Source of the DNA: Streptomyces omiyaensis
Lineage (GTDB): Bacteria; Actinomycetota; Actinomycetes; Streptomycetales; Streptomycetaceae
NCBI RefSeq assembly: GCF_014650895.1
Contig: NZ_BMVV01000009.1
Coordinates: 242,410 to 306,409, forward strand
DNA length: 64,000 nt
Reading direction: 5' to 3'
The stretch's first letter is position 1, and each line of letters starts with the position of its first letter. The notes beneath the pieces are model-generated. The model saw only the letters and a program-made list of their open reading frames with translations. It had not been told where the DNA came from and made no database searches. Positions 61,738 through 64,000 of the stretch are shown here, one piece after another. Position numbers and translations under genes: made by a program.

Positions 61738-62092
61738 GACGTCCGCCCGGTCCGCCCTCCGCTCCCCCCCCCGTACCGCCGAGCGGGTACGGGCGATCGC
61801 CGTCGTCGGGGCGAGGCGCCCGCCGCGCCCCGCCACGGATCGGGCCCGGACCTGCTTCGACTGAGGGGAACAGGCTCCGGACCCCTCCCGACCCGGCAGA
61901 CGGTCCTCCTCACCCCCGCCGACGAACGCGTCCTCCTCCAGGCCTGGGAGGTCCTGGAGGGGCAGGACGCCCGGCGGACCCCACCGCGGCCGCCCTCCGA
62001 CCGCTCCACCCCGCCTACGGAACGACCTCCGGCCAGTGGCGCCGCCACGCCCGACAGGCACACGACCTGCCGGGCGGTCCACCGGCCGGCGC
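61738..62092 (+). other. Gap with a possible decayed gene
   Basis: 355 bp between convergent genes. From about 61880 one frame reads LTPADERVLLQAWEVLEGQDARR and, after a shift, TAAALRPLHPAYGTTSGQWRRHARQAHDL then a stop at about 62094. Gene-like but frameshifted; I do not recognise the family. No terminator is obvious. Confidence 0.3.
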
Positions 62093-63433
62093 CTAGAAGA
62101 CGCCGCCGTACTGGGACTCCGCGAGCGCGGCGGCGCGCTGGTCGCGGAAGTTCGTCACGTACGCGTCGTGCATCTCGGGGCCGACGTACTTCACCAGCGC
62201 CTCGTCGTTGGCGGTGAGGGCCAGCCCGGTGTACGGATGGCTCCCGGTGAACACCAGCTTCTGATCCTTCACACCCTTGTACGAGCCCTCGATCAGCAGG
62301 TACTTGGTGTGGGTGGTCGTCCCGGAGACCTCGGGCGCGGCCGGGTTCCTCACCTCGTCGTTCGCCAGGCGGTGGAGGGATATCTTCCCCTTCGCGGTCG
62401 ACCGCGTCAGCCAGTACGCGGTCTCCCGGTGCGTGCCGACGGCCGCGTAGTCGGAGAGCTTGCCGTACACGACGTCGACGTAGCAGCCCGCGTCGGCGAG
62501 CGTCCACAGCTTCTCCGCCACGGCCGGCCGCGAGATGTGCCCGTTGGCGATGCGGATCACGGTGCGGCCGTCCGCCGTGCCGTGCCCCGGGGTGTTCCCG
62601 TGGCAGACCGGAGCGGTGGTCCCGTCGGCGTTCGGCACGCGGGTCTCGACCATGCTCAGGATGTTCTCGACGACATCGGTGGAGGAGCGGGGGAAGAAGT
62701 AGCCCTTGGCCTGCCCGGCCTCCACGTCGATCGCCAGATCGCTCACCGTTCCCGACCCGTCCGGCCGCGCCTGCGAAGCGGCCATCAGGTCGAAGTAGCG
62801 GACGTACCCGGCGTGCAGGGCGGCGTTGTCGGCGACGGTCATCGCGTCGTTCCAGCCGGACTCGCGGTCCCAGGCGGTCAGGTTGCCGGAGGACTGCACC
62901 ACGATGTTCTCGACCACCGCGCCCGTGGTCGCCGAGCCGCTGCCGGTGGACCGGGAGAAGAGGAAGAACTTGTTGTGGTTCACGCCGCTCGTTCCCGCGG
63001 CCAGGCACGGCCGGCCCGCCGCGCACACCCGGAACCACGACGTCTGGCCGGGCGCGGCCTGCGTCGCGAAGGCGCCCTGGAGCTTGTCGCGGACGGTCTT
63101 CCCCGACGTCCCCATCCACGCCGCGCCGACCGTGGTGTCATCGACGAGGACCTGCACGTTCACGTTCCGCTGGTGCGCCTTCACCAGCTGGTCGGCGAGC
63201 CAGGACGACCCGAACGCGTACAGGGATATGCGGATGGTCGACCCGCTGGGGGCACCGTTGACGAGCCGCCCGAGGTGGCTGAGGATCGCGCCCTGCTCGG
63301 CGGTCGTGCCGTTCGGCTTGTTGAAGACGACGCCGGTCCTCACATACGTCTCGTCCTGCGCGGTCGCGGCCGGCGCGCCCACCCCGACCAGTCCCACGAC
63401 GAGAAGCCCGGCAAGAAACCTGTTCTTGATCAT
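62093..63433 (-). CDS. Secreted phospholipase-D-like protein
   Basis: A 446-residue exported protein with two PLD half-domains. Signal peptide IKNRFLAGLLVVGLVGVGAPAATA; first HxK at GVNHNKFFLFSRS and second at TTHTKYLLIEGSY. Between them is a long insertion. Both halves keep HxK but the following Asp is not clear, so catalysis is uncertain. RISLYAFGSSWLADQL and GTHRETAYWLTRST are also typical. Family: phosphodiester hydrolysis or transphosphatidylation. ATG at 63433, ending 14 nt after ATTCCCGCC. Confidence 0.82.
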   Translation of the reverse strand: MIKNRFLAGLLVVGLVGVGAPAATAQDETYVRTGVVFNKPNGTTAEQGAILSHLGRLVNGAPSGSTIRISLYAFGSSWLADQLVKAHQRNVNVQVLVDDTTVGAAWMGTSGKTVRDKLQGAFATQAAPGQTSWFRVCAAGRPCLAAGTSGVNHNKFFLFSRSTGSGSATTGAVVENIVVQSSGNLTAWDRESGWNDAMTVADNAALHAGYVRYFDLMAASQARPDGSGTVSDLAIDVEAGQAKGYFFPRSSTDVVENILSMVETRVPNADGTTAPVCHGNTPGHGTADGRTVIRIANGHISRPAVAEKLWTLADAGCYVDVVYGKLSDYAAVGTHRETAYWLTRSTAKGKISLHRLANDEVRNPAAPEVSGTTTHTKYLLIEGSYKGVKDQKLVFTGSHPYTGLALTANDEALVKYVGPEMHDAYVTNFRDQRAAALAESQYGGVF

Positions 63434-63568
63434 TCCCGCCACCCTAGCCCCGTCCCCACGCCCACTCACCCCACGCCCGATCCCTGAGAAACCTCGACGG
63501 TCCCGCTTCCCATCGCCGTTCCTCTCCGGGAGGGACACCGCGCTCCCCGGACCGGTCACGAGCCGAAG

Positions 63569-63955
63569 TTGACATGGACTGCACCCGATCCGTAGTGTCC
63601 TCCGAGCTGTCCGACAGTGAGCACCGACTCCGGTCGGCCCCGGACAGCGATTCCGCAAGAACCACCGAGCCTGACGGCCGCGATTCGTCGCGCCCTCCTG
63701 CTTTCCGTGTGTTTTTGCGAAATGAGGAATCCGTGTTCGAAGTCCGGGCGCAGCCCCGATTCGCATCGGGAGCAGGGAATCCGCTAAAGTCTCACTCGTC
63801 GGAACGGCCCAACAGCCGGGAAGGCGAATCCCGCTGACTGGGAATCAGACACTGAAAGGATCTGATAGAGTCGGAAAGCGCCGGAAGGCCCCGAGTAAAT
63901 CGAATTCGGGACCGGAAAGCACCGAGGAAATCGGGTCGGAAAGATCTGATAGAGT
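63569..63955 (+). promoter_or_regulatory. Tandem promoter/leader of an rRNA operon
   Basis: Non-coding + strand region to the window end. P1-like: TTGACA (63569-63574), 18 nt, TAGTGT (63593-63598). A TAAAGT box is at 63785-63790. Two copies of the Streptomyces rRNA-leader signature TGATAGAGTCGG occur at 63863 and 63947, 84 bp apart, each preceded by GAAAG(G)ATC; TAGAGT would be the -10. The purine-rich GGAAAGCGCC...GAAGG tracts fit the known leader of 16S rRNA genes. The 16S gene itself must begin beyond 64000. Confidence 0.7.
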
Positions 63956-64000
63956 CGGGAACGAAGGAAGCGCCCGGAGGGCCCGGAAACGGGAACGAAG

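Overview
This is high-GC actinobacterial DNA, almost certainly a Streptomyces chromosome. The supporting signs are very strong third-position G/C bias, many GTG/TTG starts, dense ATGA/GTGA stop-start overlaps, rare TTA codons, and actinobacterial family types such as WxxGxW, Spo0M, DUF6480-like and SigK/RskA-like proteins. Assignments come from reading the sequence; no database search was run.

Layout. 1-7033 (minus strand) is an exopolysaccharide operon: initiating sugar-phosphate transferase, GDP-mannose 6-dehydrogenase (AlgD type), GT4 glycosyltransferase and two Wzz-like co-polymerases, the last running off the left edge. 7687-11611 holds a winged-helix regulator with a disturbed N-terminus, an STAS anti-sigma antagonist, a YbdK-type carboxylate-amine ligase, a coupled CDGSH protein / haem-oxygenase-like diiron oxidase pair, and a tiny membrane protein. 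After a decayed MFS gene, 12180-15365 is a btuF-btuC-btuD-like transporter behind a clear cobalamin riboswitch. 15461-22791 carries a deoxynucleoside kinase, a TetR/oxidoreductase divergon with twin operators, a TTA-containing membrane protein, a DinB/MDMPI protein, a lysyl-oxidase-like secreted protein and an F420/PPOX protein. 22833-26484 is a coupled operon (metallophosphoesterase, MFS, membrane-anchored propeller). 26911-29844 is an efflux pump / SGNH hydrolase operon divergent from a TetR gene, both apparently leaderless.

30073-38469 contains a secreted VCBS/FG-GAP protein, an ABM monooxygenase, a three-gene acylating aldehyde dehydrogenase / ketoacid aldolase / ATP-grasp operon, two secreted or tail-like proteins sharing a C-terminal domain, and a thioredoxin-fold protein behind a 33-bp hairpin. 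38864-43755 has an ArsR regulator, a streptogrisin-like protease, small proteins, an ECF sigma / anti-sigma pair and a WxxGxW repeat protein. 43942-50358 has an amine oxidase, an Fe-S photolyase, an SDR and an MMPL exporter.

50438-56992 is the most distinctive block: four CNNM/CorC-type transporters arranged as two long-short pairs, a small protein and Spo0M, with three near-identical operators (YTACA-N4-TGTAG) each placed directly after a -10-like hexamer. The right side has a DUF2804-like protein, an 11-copy 9-bp repeat, a broken sulfatase-activating (FGE) gene next to an intact sulfatase, a Doc-like toxin-antitoxin pair and a phospholipase-D-like secreted protein. The window ends in a tandem promoter/leader region that looks like the start of an rRNA operon on the + strand; no rRNA or tRNA gene lies inside the window.
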